The notes under the pieces: model-generated
Database searches by the model: none
The model's input: only the letters and a program-made list of their open reading frames with translations
Told to the model about the DNA's origin: nothing
Translations under genes and position numbers: made by a program
Source of the DNA: Misgurnus anguillicaudatus
Lineage: Eukaryota > Chordata > Actinopteri > Cypriniformes > Cobitidae
Assembly: GCF_027580225.2 (NCBI RefSeq)
Contig: NC_073346.2
Coordinates: 9,698,001 to 9,762,000, forward strand
DNA length: 64,000 nt
Direction of reading: 5' to 3'
In this document: piece after piece, positions 32,717-44,220 of the stretch
Position numbering within the stretch: position 1 is the first letter of the stretch
How the letters are laid out: each line of letters begins with the position of its first letter

Positions 32717-34494
32717 CATCTATTACTAGAGTACCTCTTGAGGTTGGGGAGTGAGGTTTATCTACTGCACAAGTTGCACACACTAGCTGACCTCTGTTAC
32801 ACTCACCCCCAAACCTCACTCCCATTCGGAGCACAGCACCACCGTAACCGGTCTTTCTCGCACCCACCTCGAGCGGGACTTGAACGTATGTTCGGTCTTG
32901 CATGGGATGTGGACGCTCTAACAAGGAGGCTAAAGGCTGTGATCTCTAGCATCTGTCACTAGAGTACCTCTCTAAACCTCACTCCCATCCGGGTCACCCC
33001 ACCACCATAAACAATCTTTCTCGCACCCACCCCGAACGGGACTCGAACATGCGATCGGTCCTGCATGGGATGTGGACGCTCTAACAAGGAGGCTAAAGGC
33101 CGTGATCTCTAGCATCTGTCACTAGAGTACCTCTTGAGGTTGGGGAGTGAAGTTTATCTACTGCACGGGTTGCACTCACTAGCTGGGCTCTGTTATACTC
33201 AACCCCCTAAACCTCACTCCCATCAGGGTCATGGCACCACTGTAACCAGACTTTCTCGCACCCATCTCGAGCAGGACTTGAATGTGCGATCGGTCCTGAA
33301 TGGGATGTAGACGCTCTAACAAAAAGGCTAAAGCATATGATCTCTAGCATCTGTCACTAGAGCACCTCATGAGGTTGGGGAGTGAGGTATACTTACTGCA
33401 CAGATCACACTCACTAGCTGGTCTCAGTTACACTCACTCCCTAAACCTCACTCCCATCCGGGTCACGCCACCACCGTAAACAATCTTTCTCGCACCCACC
33501 CTGAATGGGACTCGAACGTGCGATCAGTCCTGCATGGGATGTGGACCCTCAAACAAGGAGGCTAAAGGCCGTGATCTCTAGCATTTGTCACTAGAGCACC
33601 TCTTGAGGTCGGGGAGTGAGGTTTATTTACTGCAGAGGTTGCACTCACTAGCTGGCCTCCGTTACACTCATCCCCCTAAACCTCACTGTCATCCGGGTCA
33701 TGGCACCACCGTAACTGGTCTTTTTTGCACCCACCCTGAACAGGACTCGAACGGGGATAGGTCCTGCATGGGATGTGGATGCTCTAACAAGGAGGCTAAA
33801 GCTCGTAATCTCTAGCATTTGTCACTAGAGCACCTCTTGAGGTCGGGGAGTGAGGTTGACCTGCTGCACGGGTTGCACTCACTAACTGGCCTCTGTTACA
33901 CTCACCCCCAAACCTCACTGCCATCCGGGTCACGGCACCACCGTAGCCGGTCTTTCTTGCACCCACCCCGAGCGGGATGTGAACATGTGATCGGTCCTGA
34001 ATGGGATGTAGACGCTCTAACAAAAAGGCTAAAGCATGTGATCTCTAGCATCTGTCACTAGAGCACCTCATGAGGTTGGGGAGTGAGGTTTACTTACTGC
34101 ACAGATCACACTCACTAGCTGGTCTCAGTTACATTCACTCCCTAAACCTCACTCCCATCCGGGTCACGGCACCACCGTAAAGAGTCTTTCTCGCACCCAC
34201 CCCGAACGGGACTCGAACATGCGATCGGTCCTGTATGGGATGTGGACGCTCTAACAACGAGGCTAAAGCCCGTGATCTCTAGCATCTGTCACTAGAGTAC
34301 ATCTTGAGGTTGGGGAGTGAAGTTTATCTATCCCATGCAGGACGAACCCCCCCCAAACCTCACTGCCATCCGGGTCAAGGCACCACCGTAACTCTTTCTT
34401 GCACCCACCCCAAGCGGGACTCAAATGTACAATCGGCCCTGCATGGGATGCGGGCGCTCTAACAAGAATGCTAAAACCATGACCATAGTTTTTA
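32717..34494 (-). repeat. Tandem array of a 234-bp tRNA-like SINE unit
   Basis: Eight units begin with 'cactagagyacctc' at about 32,724, 32,957, 33,122, 33,356, 33,590, 33,824, 34,058 and 34,292; most spacings are 234 bp and one unit is about 165 bp. On the minus strand each carries a tRNA-like box A (TAGCCTCCTTGTTAGAGCGT) and box B (GTTCGAGTCCCG). The T-arm bases do not pair well, so these are not functional tRNA genes. Frames of 60-113 codons on both strands arise because 234 is a multiple of three. The last unit is deleted internally. Confidence 0.9.
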
Positions 34495-34662
34495 CAAACA
34501 TGCCTTACAAAAACCATTACTGGTGTACACCTTGGGACAAAACAATGGCACTGATAAATGTTAAGACATGTCAGTGCAAGCTGTTTACAGTTAAGACACC
34601 TCAAACATGTATTTTAGTCTGGGACTTAACTTAGGCCTTGTCTGGGAAACCACCCCTATGTT
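34495..34662. repeat. Likely dispersed repeat next to the array
   Basis: The ending 'ggccttgtctgggaaaccac' followed by 'ccct' is one I remember from common fish repeats. It follows the array directly. Ends and superfamily are not visible here. Confidence 0.4.
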
Positions 34663-34962
34663 TAGATTGTACTATAAGCTTGAATTTCTCTGATGGTAGG
34701 AAAATGTACGTACAGCTCAGGGGAATGGTTAAATGAGTGTTAAATTAACAACCCTATTTACAACTGCACTGTGGGTAAGCGGTTTTCGACTCTAACCACA
34801 GAGCACTGATATATAAAAGACGTAAACACACTTTAATGCCTTTTTTTCTCAGGGTCTAAACTACCGACTATAAACAGAGCGATGTATATATGTGTTAAAG
34901 CAGTAGGGTGATAAATTGTTGACTTGGCAGTCTTGGAGATGTGACTGATATTATAGCTAATG
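34663..34962. other. Non-coding spacer
   Basis: AT-rich sequence without features. Confidence 0.3.
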
Positions 34963-35179
34963 AAGTGGTTCCCAAACTGGGGGGTTGGGAGGTGAGATGG
35001 TGCCGGGGGCCCCAGTTTTATGACATTTTATAGAATATATTACTTTGTCATAAATTCTGTGTTATCAAACCTCAGCAACCAACAGCACTACATTGTGTCC
35101 AAATTCATTTGTTGGGGGGGCACGAAGGGAGGCACCCTACATAAAGGAGGCCACACCCTGAAAGGTTTGAGAACCACTG
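34963..35179. mobile_element. hAT MITE (AGTGGTTCYCAAACTGGGG family), copy 1
   Basis: The left end AAGTGGTTCCCAAACTGGGG and right end TTTGAGAACCACTG mirror each other. Flanks AGCTAATG and GACTAATG share six of eight bases, a decayed hAT duplication. The sequence 'agatggtgccgggggcccca' is shared with the intact copy at 47,665-47,953. Confidence 0.8.
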
Positions 35180-35433
35180 GACTAATGCATTTTAACATCT
35201 AATAGACATCAGACCCAACAACCACAATCTTAGATGGAGTAAACTAGAACCAGAAATATTCAACAACAAAATAATCACAAAAAAAGTCATTGATTGAATA
35301 TACCTTTTACCCCCGAAAGCACATTTACTCTTTGTTAAATAAAAACAACATAAAGAAAATACATCAATATTTTCTCCACTTTTTCTACTATACTCTAGTC
35401 ACTGGGGAAAAATCTTGCTATGCAAGTGTACTT
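35180..35433. other. AT-rich spacer
   Basis: Nothing recognised. Confidence 0.3.
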
Positions 35434-36045
35434 CACGCAGTAAAATATTTGCTGTAATTATGCAGCTGGTTGCCAGTAACTTACTGTAGAAGATAATGAC
35501 CGAAAATTAGGGATGCACGATATATCAGCTGATATATCGTTATCGGCCGATAACTGCTTATTTTTATATTATCGGTTATCGGTCTGATAGCAAAATTAGG
35601 CCGATAAATGAAAGCCGATAAATGATGGATTATTTTGGTTTTTTGAACCACTTCACTTGCTCATTGCTGGCCATGTGAAGTTTTGATTGGTGCTTTCTGT
35701 GACATAGCACGAAGATGACACGTGTTGCGGGCTTAAGAAGAGTATGCTAGTCTAGCGCAAAGACAAGATGTCCGCGGTCTGGGAGTTTTTAATTGTGAAA
35801 ATAATATGAATATTTATCGGCCTATATATATCGGTTATCGGCCCCAAATATACAGAGATATCGGTTATCGGTATCGGCCAAAATTTCCATATCGGTGCAT
35901 CCCTACCGAAAATGTTTCATGTTCATTTAACTTTAAACAAACTGTTGCCAGTAAATAACATAAATGTAAAATCTACAGCAAGTAACTGGCAGCTAGTTGC
36001 CAGTAATACCCAGTAATACTGTAATTTCTACAGAATTTTACAGTG
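35434..36045. mobile_element. EnSpm/CMC-like MITE, interrupted
   Basis: The right end reads TTCTACAGAATTTTACAGTG. Mirrored words 'ctggttgccagtaacttact' (left) and 'agtaactggcagctagttgc' (right) lie on either side of the hAT insertion at 35,508-35,905. The left end, CACGCAGTAAAATATTTGCT, is degenerate. Confidence 0.55.
35508..35905. mobile_element. hAT MITE with perfect 8-bp target duplication (TAGGGATGCAC ends)
   Basis: CCGAAAAT flanks both sides (35,500-35,507 and 35,906-35,913). The ends TAGGGATGCACGATATATC and GATATGGAAATTTTGG-type 'catatcggtgcatccctA' mirror each other. The interior is filled with 'tatcggttatcgg' words, typical of a family I remember from many vertebrates. Confidence 0.9.
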
Positions 36046-37463
36046 CATATAATGCAGTAATATTTAAGGTTATTTAAGATTTGTATGTCAGAATACCATG
36101 CAAAGTAAATATAGAGAAAAAAAGAAATAAAAGAGTCTGTTATTGACTTGTAGACAGAAACATCTGTTTGACAAATATTCTTAATTTCTCTCCAGTTAAC
36201 CAAAGGCAAATTACACCTAAATGAAACAATCTGCACCTGCATCTCGCACGCTTTTGCTCTGGTAGCTCTAACATAGACAAAGCAGAAATTTGCACAGCAT
36301 AATTGTTTTGGTATCCTAAGTGTCCTTTACGGTAAAAAGATCATAACTATTTTTAATCGAGACGTAAAAAACAGCAGTGGCTGGTTTTTATACCGTCATC
36401 CAGTGAACAAAAGCTGCCTTATGCCGCCCATGACAAGCTGCCTCTATAACAACAAGCTTTGATGAAATATAGTTCAAGGAGAGAGGCTGCATTTAAACCC
36501 ACACCATGTCTTTGTCATTTATTAGTAATGGAACATAGGGAGCTTCATAAATAACCGAGCGTTCTGTCCATTCTTCAGCAGTGAAGTAGTACGCTCGCAC
36601 CGAGTAATAAATGTTATTACCCAGGTGAATGCTGCGATAGAGGTGTGTGTGTGTGTGTGGAATGGTGTATTTTCATGGTTCCGCGGTTTATGGCAAACCA
36701 CTGCTCTTTGCAATTCGACGCCTTGAGCAGAAACCGATCCTGCGCATTAGGACAAAAACAAAATAATATGCCTGCAGTAAATCTCTATCAGTAAGAAACA
36801 GGTATTTGTAAATGAGAAAACTGTCAATCTAAAGTATTAAGCAGTCCACCATTCTGAGAGAGAAAAACAACAACTCTTCTACGGTCGAAAAATGCTGGGT
36901 AGCTGCAATGCATGGTTGGGTAAAATATGGACAAACTCAACTGTTGGGTTTAAGTTAACCTATGCTTGGTTGTTTCAGCCCATGGCTGGGTCAAATATGG
37001 ACATTTTCCAGGTAGATTAAAATCAATAGTTGGGTTTGTCCATATTTTATCAAACCATATAGAGAATGTGTATAGGGAATTATTTAACATGCACTCTAAA
37101 ACTCATTTGAAATCCTTTCAAATCCAAAAGTCCTTGTGAAGGGCACTGATACCAGCAGATTTCATTGGGTTAATGTATATTTTACTAAAAGAAAACTGCA
37201 ATATATTAAAATAAGATGTACTTTATATACAAGTTTCGGCTCAGAGAAAGCTTTGGCTCCATTCAGAAAATACACTGGTTTTGAAAACATTGAGACTTAT
37301 CACTGCTGTGATAAAAATTGCTATTTGGCTATTCAATACTAAGTTAATTGTCTTTTAGTATAAGAGAATAATGGGACATTATTCATATAAAGGCGCATTG
37401 TGTAACTATTAAAAGGATCTCTTGACAGAAATGCAATATAATATACATAACTAAATTATCCAA
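36046..37463. other. Mostly repeat-poor stretch
   Basis: A (GT)n tract of about nine copies lies at 36,642-36,658. Bases 36,890-37,053 contain 'tgggtaaaatatggacaaac' and 'tttgtccatattttatc', mirrored words of a decayed EnSpm-like MITE. Frames of 63-89 codons have no motif. Confidence 0.35.
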
Positions 37464-37640
37464 CCTGATCTCACGAATTTCAATGTTATAGTCACGGAAT
37501 ATTTTGCTCATTTATCCGTGTCATTGTCACGGATCTCCGCATTGTTCTGTGTCCGTACCACAAACTTTCTTTTCCGTGTAAGTTTCACGTATTGGTTACT
37601 CAAATGTTTTTCCTATTTTTCTGTGGAAAAATAGGAATCC
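37464..37640 (+). mobile_element. CCAACCTGATCTCACG-family MITE, left half
   Basis: Begins AACCTGATCTCACGAATTTC and follows the left arm of the copy at 56,832-57,352 ('atagtcacggaatattttgc', 'gtcattgtcacggatctcc'). The mirrored right arm is absent, so the copy is truncated. Confidence 0.75.
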
Positions 37641-37782
37641 CTTTGCCTCTTTGCCTTCAAAGATCTAGGCTCTTGATGTGTAAACTCTTGAGGCAGTTGC
37701 GCAATTGTACCCCATAGTACGGCCATGAAAAAAACACTTAGCAAGGAAAATAATGTAATTTTCTTTATTCAAAAGTTTCCTA

Positions 37783-38232
37783 CACTGCAAAAAATTATTT
37801 TCAAGAAAAAAAAAATCTTAGTATTTTTGTCTTGTTTTCTGTAATAATATCAAAAAATTCTTAAATTAAGATGCTTTTTCTTGATGAGCAAAACGACCCA
37901 AGAAAATATGTCTAGGATTTATAAGTCTAGGAAAATATCAAATTTAAGTGATTTTGTGCATAAAACAAGCAAAAAATCTGCCAATGTGGTAAGCAAAATT
38001 TTTTTTTTTAAACACTAAATTCAAGAAAAATTTGCTTACCCCATTGCCAGATTTTTTTGCTTGTTGTGCACAAAATCACTTACATTTGATATTTTTGTTC
38101 TAAAAACTAGACCTATTTTCTTGGGTCGTTTTGCTCATCAGGAAAAAGCATCTTAATGTAAGAATTTTTAGATAATTTTACTTAAAACAAGACAAAAATA
38201 CTAAAAAAAATCTTGAAATTTTTTTTGCAGTG
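37783..38232. mobile_element. 450-bp EnSpm/CMC-like palindrome
   Basis: The left end CACTGCAAAAAATTATTTTC and right end TTTTTTTTGCAGTG bound two arms of about 215 bp. Mirrored words include 'gtatttttgtcttgttt', 'gatgctttttcttgatgagc', 'aaaacgacccaagaaaatat' and 'aagtgattttgtgca'. A transcript would fold into one long hairpin. Confidence 0.9.
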
Positions 38233-38326
38233 AAAACGCTGTGTGAAATTCATCTAAAGTGCACGCACACACCTTTACAGGTACCAGAACCCAAAATTTA
38301 CAGAAAAGGACTGTTTATTAAGTAAG

Positions 38327-38468
38327 GAATAATTGACGACGGGCCATTGAATTATAAGAAAATAATGCACACCAAGTTGGTAATGCGGCACAACGCGAAG
38401 CGGAGTGCCGTTACACTGCAGGTGTGCATTATTTTCAAATAATTCAAAGGACCGGAGTCAATTATTCC
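38327..38468. mobile_element. Inverted-repeat element core
   Basis: Arms 38,327-38,372 and 38,421-38,468 mirror each other: 'aataattgacgacgg', 'attgaattat' and 'aaaataatgcacacc'. The element probably extends to about 38,640 ('gaccc gtggtataatct'). I recall the family from zebrafish but not its name. Confidence 0.65.
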
Positions 38469-40291
38469 GCTTATACCACGGTTACCACAAACATTGCTCT
38501 GGTGCCTATTTTTAAGACATCTGAAAAGATAGGTGTGCGGTTTACAGAAAAATAATCAACACCCATAGAACATTTCTCAGCCAATCAGAATGCAGCATTC
38601 AACAGACCCGTGGTATAATCTATATTAAAACACATTTACTGAATAAATAGTGTAAACTTGAGAGACACAGTTACTATGTCATTGTATAATAAAGAGCTGC
38701 GTGCGATTCTTCAGACAATAAAAATAAATGTGCTCTGGTTAGTCGTGATGGCATGGAAATAACAGCAGAATATTTCATTTTTAGGTTAAATATCCCTCTC
38801 ATATCATTCTCCTCTAGTCAAACAAATCCTGGTTGATACAAACATGAAACACACAGCTAGTGTCATCTGTTACTCTTTGCTTTGAAAATCAATAGCTTCA
38901 TTAATCACTAAAACACACATTCATCTCACATAAGCCAAGATTATCCATTCAGCAAAGTCAAATAAATACGACAGCTCTCCCTATGTCCGTGTTTTGCTGT
39001 GCTCGATCCACTGCCAGTGTCAAAACTGCCCATGGTCATCATAGCCTGTGGAAACAAGCTTATTTATAGCACTATAACAAATATAAAATGCCACAGCATA
39101 TACGTGCAGCATGCAAATTGACTTGAAATAATTAAACCGTTTTAACCACATGCAAATTCCTGGATGTGTGTTAGGCTTCATTAGCACAGGCAAGTGTGAA
39201 GTAATGTGCCAAGCGGGAATAACTACAACCTCAGAGAGAGAGAGGGAAATAAAGAGAGATAAAATAAAAGTGGGCATATTATATGGCCCGAAAACAAAGA
39301 GAAAGAGTTATAAAAGACAAAATGGCCTTACAGCATTCTGCCTTTCCCTCTCTCAGATTGCCTGGCATCCATCTTGGTGCTAATTCTCTTGACTAGCCTT
39401 GTCACAAACAGCCAAGATAAATTCAGCTCTGAAGTCACTGTAAAGCAATTATATAACCTCCTCCAACAGCGAAGCCTGTGATCGGAGCTCATTAAACACA
39501 ATGATATGGCTTTGCCTGCATTGAGTTCAGGCCACTGTCTAGTTAGAAAGACTTTTATAATTATGCCGACTGCTGCTGTTTTCCCACTGGTGCTGGCACA
39601 GCTGAAGGTTATGGCAATTAACAACCCCACAGACCGTACTTACAAGAAACGACAAAAGGAGAAATACGCAGAACTGATGTGTTTTCCGGCCGTTTTGACG
39701 AAATGGCAAGAATAAAGTGGTCGAGATCTGACAAGAACATTCTTGGGATGAAAAACAGGGCACTGATATTTAACACGAATCCCTTACAAACAACTTTATT
39801 TTATTATTACATGGCTCTCGGAAATAGTCTATTCTGATTGGCCACAGCATTTGTGTACAACGATTGCTAAACTGCATAACTGATATCAACTGATTTTCTT
39901 CATAGCTGGGGCAAACACTTTCTGTATCACTTTATAGTCACTTTCTTGTTGCTAACTAAATCATTTTATACAATACAAATGAAGGTTTTATTTATTTGGT
40001 AAGCAGTCAGGTAATACACAGAATAATGTACAGTCAGTCGGTCATCATCATTAATGAAACACCTCTTTGGGTGAGAGATAAAATCACTGTAACTTTCGGC
40101 ATCGAGTGCCTTGAATAAAATGTGGCATAGGTAATATAACCAACTACTTACATGTTTAACCCTCTGGGGTCCGACCATTTTTGGGACACTGGCAGAGGTT
40201 CTGACATGCTCTTACATTTGGCCTTTTTTTAAAGTTGCTTTAAACATAATAATGCTAATATCACATAACACTGTATTTGGCACAAACTGTG
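38469..40291. other. Repeat-poor, partly CNE-like stretch
   Basis: Bases 39,300-39,720 are complex, balanced and repeat-free; overlapping frames of 69-100 codons on both strands show no domain. Bases 40,157-40,291 begin 'aaccctctggggtccgacc', the start of a dispersed fish repeat that the next hAT MITE interrupts. Confidence 0.35.
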
Positions 40292-40603
40292 CAGTGTTTC
40301 CCATACATTGATTTATTTGTGGTGGCCCACCACAGAATCAACACTGGCCCCCACAAAAAGAATTTTCATGATTCCCATTAACATTTTTATTTCACTATTT
40401 AAAACAGCTTAATTCGGCTTAAAATATAATTTGAAATATAATACAGATCAAATACAGATACAGATCAAAGAGTAGAAGTGAAACATATTTCAGGTGCCAA
40501 CACTAGATCAAACGCAAACACAACATGATGATGTCACATATATGCTAATTAGCGGGTGACGTCATCACCACCACAGTCTCTCAAAATCCTGTGGGAAACA
40601 CTG
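40292..40603. mobile_element. hAT MITE (CAGTGTTTCCCA ends)
   Basis: The left end CAGTGTTTCCCATACATTGA and right end CCTGTGGGAAACACTG mirror each other. CTGTG flanks both sides, a partial target duplication. The interior has 'ggtggcccaccacagaat' and 'tgacgtcatcaccaccacag'. Confidence 0.8.
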
Positions 40604-41106
40604 CTGTGCTACAATAATATGTGAGTAACATGTCCGTACGTGTTTGTATTTTTAAGTAAATTATGTTTAAGGCCAAGGAACCCATACAAAAAAATTAGAT
40701 TCTGCTTTGATGAGGAGAAAACGCGATGTATGTTTCATTAAGTAAATAGATATCTATATGAATATACAGTTGTAAAATGTACAGTGGGTAAACCTTAATT
40801 TTACAGTGCCTTTGTTACAAACCTTATATGAAATTATTATAAGAATAACAACAGTAAATTATACATGATTACATGCAACTAACCCTAAACCAGACACACC
40901 CTGTGTAGGGTGTATTTCTCCGTGGCCCCCTTAAAGCATATTTCTGACATAAAAGAACTCAAACTTAGATTTAAATAAAACATAAAATTTTAATTACACA
41001 GAAATTATGACAAATGTATGTACTGTGTAAAATGTCATAAATCTTGGTCCCCCTGGCATCATGTTGTGCCCCCCAGTTTGAAAACCACTGCCGTACACTA
41101 AGTAGC
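40604..41106. other. AT-rich stretch ending in a truncated hAT MITE
   Basis: The end, 41,029-41,092, reads 'atgtcataaatcttggtccc' to 'ccccagtttgaaaaccactg', which is the right end of the AGTGGTTCTCAAACTGGGG family on the minus sense. The rest is AT-rich with no gene. Confidence 0.4.
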
Positions 41107-41650
41107 CTAAAGGCCGGGGTATACCTTTTTTCCGCGTCCGCGCAGCTTTCCAAGTATACTCCCCACGGCTACACGCGTATGGCCGCGTTCGACACTATAT
41201 GCAATACAAATGATTTCTTATTCAAATTATTACTCTACCAGGCCATCAGGGCAGCACTGATTTGGCAACATTTACAGTACATAAAAAAAATTAGGATATG
41301 TGAAGAAAAGTAACTGATCCACCATTGCAAACACAGTTTAGAACAAACAACAAGACAACAAATAACAGGAAACCAAACTTTATTGTAACGAACATGTTCC
41401 ACAGATTTCTGTTCTTGGAAAAAGTAAAAATTAAAGAAGAAAAATGATAGTTTGTGTGCAAATGCTGTCTATTTCCTTTGTATAATTGTTTGTAGTGGAG
41501 TGTCCTGTCTAAATATTTTCACGTGCATGCGCTGTTGTGCGGTCTCAAATTTTAGGCTGCACGCGGACGGTCCGTGCGGACCCTCCTGATGACGAAAATG
41601 ACGTCAGGTGGACGGCGCGCATACGCGGACGTCCCTAGTATACTTTCGGG
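41107..41650. mobile_element. TIR element (GGGGTATAC / GTATACTTTC ends)
   Basis: 'ggggtataccttttttccgc' with 'gtccgcg' near the left is mirrored by 'cgcggacgtccctagtatac' near the right. The ends are GC-rich and the centre AT-rich. The 89-codon frame at 41,044 has no motif. Confidence 0.6.
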
Positions 41651-41882
41651 TTAAGGGGGTGTGTACACAAAGCTTTTAAACATAGCTGAAAACGCCAGGC
41701 GAACGCCAACTGTAGGTGCTTGCTAGTTTTTTTCAGCTGAGTGCTTTGGTTGCTATGATAATTCTGCTTTGTTTATCAGTCATTGAACGATGGTGTTTTT
41801 GAAAAGTGCCACTCTTCCATTGGAAACAATTGAAAACATATGCTGGCCACCGGCTTAAACGCTTTGGCGTGCACGCTAACTA
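41651..41882. mobile_element. TTAA-type MITE (GTGTACAC AAAGC family), copy 1
   Basis: Begins TTAAGGGGGTGTGTACACAA and ends with 'taaacgctttggcgtgcacg' and 'ctaac', giving mirrored ends. The interior words 'tttggttgctatgata' and 'ctgctttgtttatc' appear reversed at 57,911-58,154. It abuts the previous element exactly. Confidence 0.65.
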
Positions 41883-41910
41883 AAGGTTGTTCAGTACTTA
41901 AATGTTGTAC

Positions 41911-42349
41911 TTAAAGAGCAGCTATTTCATTGCTAAAAACAACATTATTTTGTGTATTTGGTATAATACAATGTGTTGCATGGTTTATGGTTAAAAAACA
42001 CATTCATTTTCACAAACACCAGATTTCCCTCTCTTCCTGAAACGCACAGATTTGAAAAGTTCTGTGTCCCTGATTGGCCAGCTAATCTGTACGTTGTGAT
42101 TGGCCTGAATACCTCTGACGTCAGCCGGAAATGTGACGCTCCTTACCATGTTTGAAAGATTTGCTCACAATACAATGCTAACAGGAATTAACTTACAGGC
42201 TGTGAGTCTGAAGCGGGAGGAATTATGATAATGTCGGTCATTGTTTTTTTTGGGGTTTGTACCTTTTGCACATCGTTTACATGTACTTATACACACTTAC
42301 ACACCAAAGGAAATTAAAAATCGTGAATCAGACAATAGGTGCTCTTTAA
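41911..42349 (+). mobile_element. TTAA-type MITE (AATAGGTGCTCTTTAA family), complete copy
   Basis: TTAA at 41,911-41,914 and 42,346-42,349; the ends AGAGCAGCTATTTCAT and, reversed, AGAGCACCTATTGTCT mirror each other. The right half matches 25,168-25,414. Non-coding. Confidence 0.8.
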
Positions 42350-42746
42350 ATGTTTCATCACACTGTAACAGTGATACCTTAAAATAAAGTGTAACCCACA
42401 GTTGTGATGTAAGCGTAATATTTACACATACATCTGTTAATAACTCTCCAACTTACTTATATTTCTAAAGTACTTAAAATGTTATTTTATTGTTAATTCT
42501 ATACGTTTATTTTTTTTATTTTTGTGTTTATGTGCACAATATACCGTATGTTATGCAAATACTCTGAGTCCTGAAACCACATCAGATATATGTGTGCACG
42601 TTTGGCAAATAAAGCTCATTCTGATTAAATACACCAATATTTATTAATAATGAGAACAAACAATTCTTCTGCCAATTAATATACTGTAGTTCATTAGCCA
42701 ACATAAGTTATTCACAGTCACAAGCAGCATAGTAACATGGCACATT
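42350..42746. other. AT-rich spacer
   Basis: Nothing recognised. Confidence 0.3.
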
Positions 42747-44220
42747 ACACTCTTAGAAAGGATGTGTTAATTTTTTAACACATTATGTGTAATTTTAACA
42801 CATTATGTGCCATTTTGTGTTGATTTTGTGTTACAATATAACACAAGTTGTGTTAAAAGTAACACAAAATGTGTTGTTTCCATAATAACACAGAGATGGG
42901 TGGATTCTGGGACAACGCATTTAGGGCTCTATCTTACACCCGGCGCAATGCAGCGCAATGCGCGACGCAAGTGTCTTTCGCTAGTTTCCACCCTAATTTT
43001 CACGTTTAGCGCCGCGTTGTTTAAATAGCAAATGCATTTGCGCCCCCTTTGCGCCCATGGGCGTTCTGGTCTGAAAAACGAGGTGTGTTCAGGCGCATTG
43101 TTGGCGCGTTGCTATTTTGAGGCAACTAAAATAGACTACGCCATTGACCAACAAAAACCTGGTCTAAAGTCTAAAGTCAATGGCGCAATGTGTTTTATGT
43201 TATTTAAAGAGCGCATTAGTAATATGCGCCTATAAATGGGAGGACAACGCGGGTTTGCTTATCACAAAGTACATAAATGCGCAGCAGCACAAAAATGCTT
43301 TTAAATATGAAAGATTAAAGGATTGAATGTAAAAGATTATTATTGAGTCTCTTGGACATAATTGAGGACTTATTATGAGACGTTAGAAGGCGCAAAGAGC
43401 TGCTTCACCTGTAAATAAATGCTTTGCTTTGAACAAATGCGTCTGTTTTTAAATGTTTTTTTTTTTAATGCTACCTCACGGATTTATTGTATATGATGAC
43501 TCTGTACCTGTGGATATGGTGAGATGAGAAACATTTTTAAGTAATGTTTAAAAAAACTCTTTGCTAAAAAAACGCTGTCCAACGTGCTGAAACGTGAGGA
43601 GAGCCGTTTGTAAATTCTTTATCTCCTGTTTGTTACAAATAAAGTATTTTTAGAGTACAAACCTTATCTTAGATACTTGTAAATTATGTTTTGATGATAT
43701 TGGATAACCATACATTTAAAGCAATTACAAGCCTGCTTTTTACTTCCATGACTAAAAGAAAACGGGTTTTAAAGGTTTCAATAAAAAAAATAACAATTTC
43801 AATATAAGGGAAAAACAACACAATTATTTAACATTAATCTTAAACTGGGGATCTTCTACCTCCGCTTAGTTTTTCAGTTTACAAAGTTCGTCATCTAAAT
43901 AGGGATTAGACATAGCGCCAGCGCAACTTGCTTTTAAAAGGGGATGAGAGCTGAGTCTCTCATTGGTTTACTGCACGTTACGCCCAAAATACTCCCATTA
44001 CAATAGGACCTACCCTTTTCGACCATGCGTTCGGCGCAAAAACCATTTTTCCCGTCGTTAAATTAGCAAAAGTAGATTCGGACACGCCCATTTAGACGTT
44101 GCGTTGTGCGCTTTAGACAATGCGCTTAGATCGTTAAAATAGGGCCCTTAGTGTGTAATCCCAGAATCAACACTAATGTGTTGTTTTTAACACATTCGTT
44201 CTAAGAGTGTATTATAGAAG
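42747..44220. mobile_element. TIR element (ACACTCTTAGAA ends), interrupted
   Basis: The left end ACACTCTTAGAAAGGATGTG and reversed right end ACACTCTTAGAACGAATGTG match over 24 bp. The short true interior repeats 'gtgttaa' and 'aacacat' words. Nearly all its length is the inserted 1.2-kb element. TIR similarity links it to 18,634-21,032 and 55,115-55,267. Confidence 0.8.
42924..44147. mobile_element. 1.2-kb non-autonomous element, possibly PIF/Harbinger-like (copy 2)
   Basis: The ends GGGCTCTATCTTACACCCGG and ATCGTTAAAATAGGGCCC are flanked by TTA on both sides (42,921-42,923 and 44,148-44,150). It is colinear with copy 1 at 1,623-2,834, with scattered substitutions and small indels. No transposase frame. 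Confidence 0.85.

Noticed and set aside
32717..34494. Cluster of functional tRNA genes
   Set aside because: Boxes A and B are recognisable but the acceptor and T-arm bases do not pair, and the anticodon arm is not well formed.
32717..34494. CRISPR-like array
   Set aside because: Units are contiguous 234-bp repeats without short repeats and unique spacers, and all other evidence points to a vertebrate genome.
32685..34604. Family of 70-113-codon proteins on both strands
   Set aside because: They are translations of the 234-bp tandem unit (78 codons). The sequence is a tRNA-like SINE and the frames repeat with the array.
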